In this document: one piece after another, positions 6,121-6,794 of the stretch | Position numbering within the stretch: position 1 is the first letter of the stretch | Layout of the letters: every line of letters starts with the position of its first letter | Assembly: GCA_002414205.1 (NCBI GenBank) | Contig: DHYQ01000108.1 | Span: 8,128-14,921 of the forward strand | Source of the DNA: Gallionellaceae bacterium UBA5126 | GTDB lineage: Bacteria; Pseudomonadota; Gammaproteobacteria; Burkholderiales; Gallionellaceae | Length of the DNA stretch: 6,794 nucleotides | Reading direction: 5' to 3' | Program-made: the position numbers and the translations under genes | Notes under the pieces: model-generated | What the model was told of the DNA's origin: nothing | The model's input: the letters and a program-made list of their open reading frames with translations, nothing else | The model's database searches: none

Positions 6121-6123
6121 TTA
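6121..6123. repeat. Flanking direct repeat (TTA), copy 2, also the ahcY stop codon
   Basis: TTA on the plus strand is the TAA stop of ahcY on the minus strand and directly abuts the ACAGGG end of the palindromic element. It matches TTA at 5979-5981. Confidence 0.5.
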
Positions 6124-6794
6124 GTAGCGGTAGTGACTTGGCTTGTAAGGACCATCCTTCGGCACGCTGATGTAAGCGGCTTGCTGGTCGGTCAGCTCGG
6201 TCAACTGGGCGTTCAGGGTGGTCAGTTGCAGACGGGCCACGTGTTCGTCCAGATGCTTGGGCAGGGTGTACACGCCCACGGGGTAGTTTTCGCCACGGGT
6301 GAACAGCTCGATTTGCGCCAAGGTTTGGTTGGCAAAGGAGGAGGACATCACGTAGGAAGGATGACCAGTGCCGCAGCCCAAGTTCACCAGACGGCCTTCG
6401 GCCAGCAGGATGATGCGCTTGCCGTCAGGGAAAATCACGTGATCCACTTGGGGCTTGATGTTTTCCCAAGTGTATTGCTTCAGACCGGCCACGTCGATTT
6501 CGTTGTCGAAGTGACCGATATTGCACACGATGGCGTTGTTCTTCATCTTGGCCATGTGGTCGTGGGTAATCACGTGGAAGTTGCCGGTGGCCGTCACGAA
6601 AATGTCAGCGTGTTCGCAGGCGTAGTCCATCGTCACCACGCGGAAACCTTCCATCGCGGCTTGCAGGGCGCAAATCGGGTCGATTTCGGTGATCCACACT
6701 TGGGCGGACAGGGCGCGCAGCGCTTGTGCAGAGCCTTTGCCCACGTCGCCATAACCAGCCACCACGGCGATCTTGCCCGCCACCATCACGTCGG
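6121..6794 (-). CDS. ahcY: Adenosylhomocysteinase, C-terminal half (5' end outside window)
   Basis: Cytoplasmic NAD-dependent enzyme that reversibly splits S-adenosylhomocysteine into adenosine and homocysteine, relieving product inhibition of SAM-dependent methyltransferases. The 223 visible residues begin [22 protein letters not shown]: the GYGDVGKG Rossmann motif (13-20) binds [34 protein letters not shown] and the terminal KPSHYRY are family hallmarks; the C-terminal Lys and Tyr reach into the partner subunit's NAD site. Family members of this type are about 470 residues, so roughly half, including the substrate-binding N-terminus, is beyond the right edge. Its promoter, and any SAH riboswitch of the kind that precedes ahcY in some betaproteobacteria, would also be outside. 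The stop codon abuts the palindromic element; metF lies three genes downstream. Confidence 0.97.
   Translation of the reverse strand, partial: DVMVAGKIAVVAGYGDVGKGSAQALRALSAQVWITEIDPICALQAAMEGFRVVTMDYACEHADIFVTATGNFHVITHDHMAKMKNNAIVCNIGHFDNEIDVAGLKQYTWENIKPQVDHVIFPDGKRIILLAEGRLVNLGCGTGHPSYVMSSSFANQTLAQIELFTRGENYPVGVYTLPKHLDEHVARLQLTTLNAQLTELTDQQAAYISVPKDGPYKPSHYRY

Overview
The window looks like chromosomal core DNA from a betaproteobacterium, probably near the Neisseriales/Chromobacteriaceae. This rests on the wording of the proteins (RNase E, omega, bifunctional SpoT, AhcY ending in KPSHYRY) and on two gene neighbourhoods, gmk-rpoZ-spoT and ahcY-holin-like-metF, that I recall from this class. 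It is an inference, not a database match. Two gene blocks converge near position 4400.

The left block (1-4387, plus strand) is rne (3' part only), gmk, rpoZ, spoT. All gaps are 2-18 nt and there is no visible terminator, so it reads as one transcription unit. It brings together mRNA decay (RNase E), GMP-to-GDP conversion (guanylate kinase), the small RNA polymerase subunit that helps form a ppGpp site (omega), and the enzyme that makes and degrades ppGpp (SpoT/Rel). The RNase E tail carries an amphipathic membrane-binding helix and arginine-rich RNA-binding stretches. SpoT appears competent for both synthesis and hydrolysis, but its zinc-finger region has an altered cysteine pattern.

The right block (6794-4433, minus strand) is ahcY (3' part only), a small TfoX-N-domain protein, a four-TM holin-like membrane protein, and metF. 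AhcY removes S-adenosylhomocysteine and yields homocysteine; MetF supplies the methyl-THF used to remethylate it, so the two ends of the block belong to the activated-methyl cycle. The two small genes between them have no proven role there. tfoX, the holin-like gene and metF are joined by two successive 4-base ATGA overlaps.

The most notable item is the 154-nt gap between ahcY and tfoX. Nearly all of it (5982-6120) is one imperfect inverted repeat of 139 bp, with equal 67-bp arms around a 5-nt centre. It has ACAGGG/CCCTGT ends and is flanked by a direct TTA duplication that is also the ahcY stop codon. Removing the element and one TTA leaves the ahcY TAA directly against the tfoX ribosome binding site. 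That is what one expects if a MITE-like element inserted into a formerly compact operon. There are no rRNA or tRNA genes, CRISPR arrays, full-length insertion sequences or prophage genes in the window.
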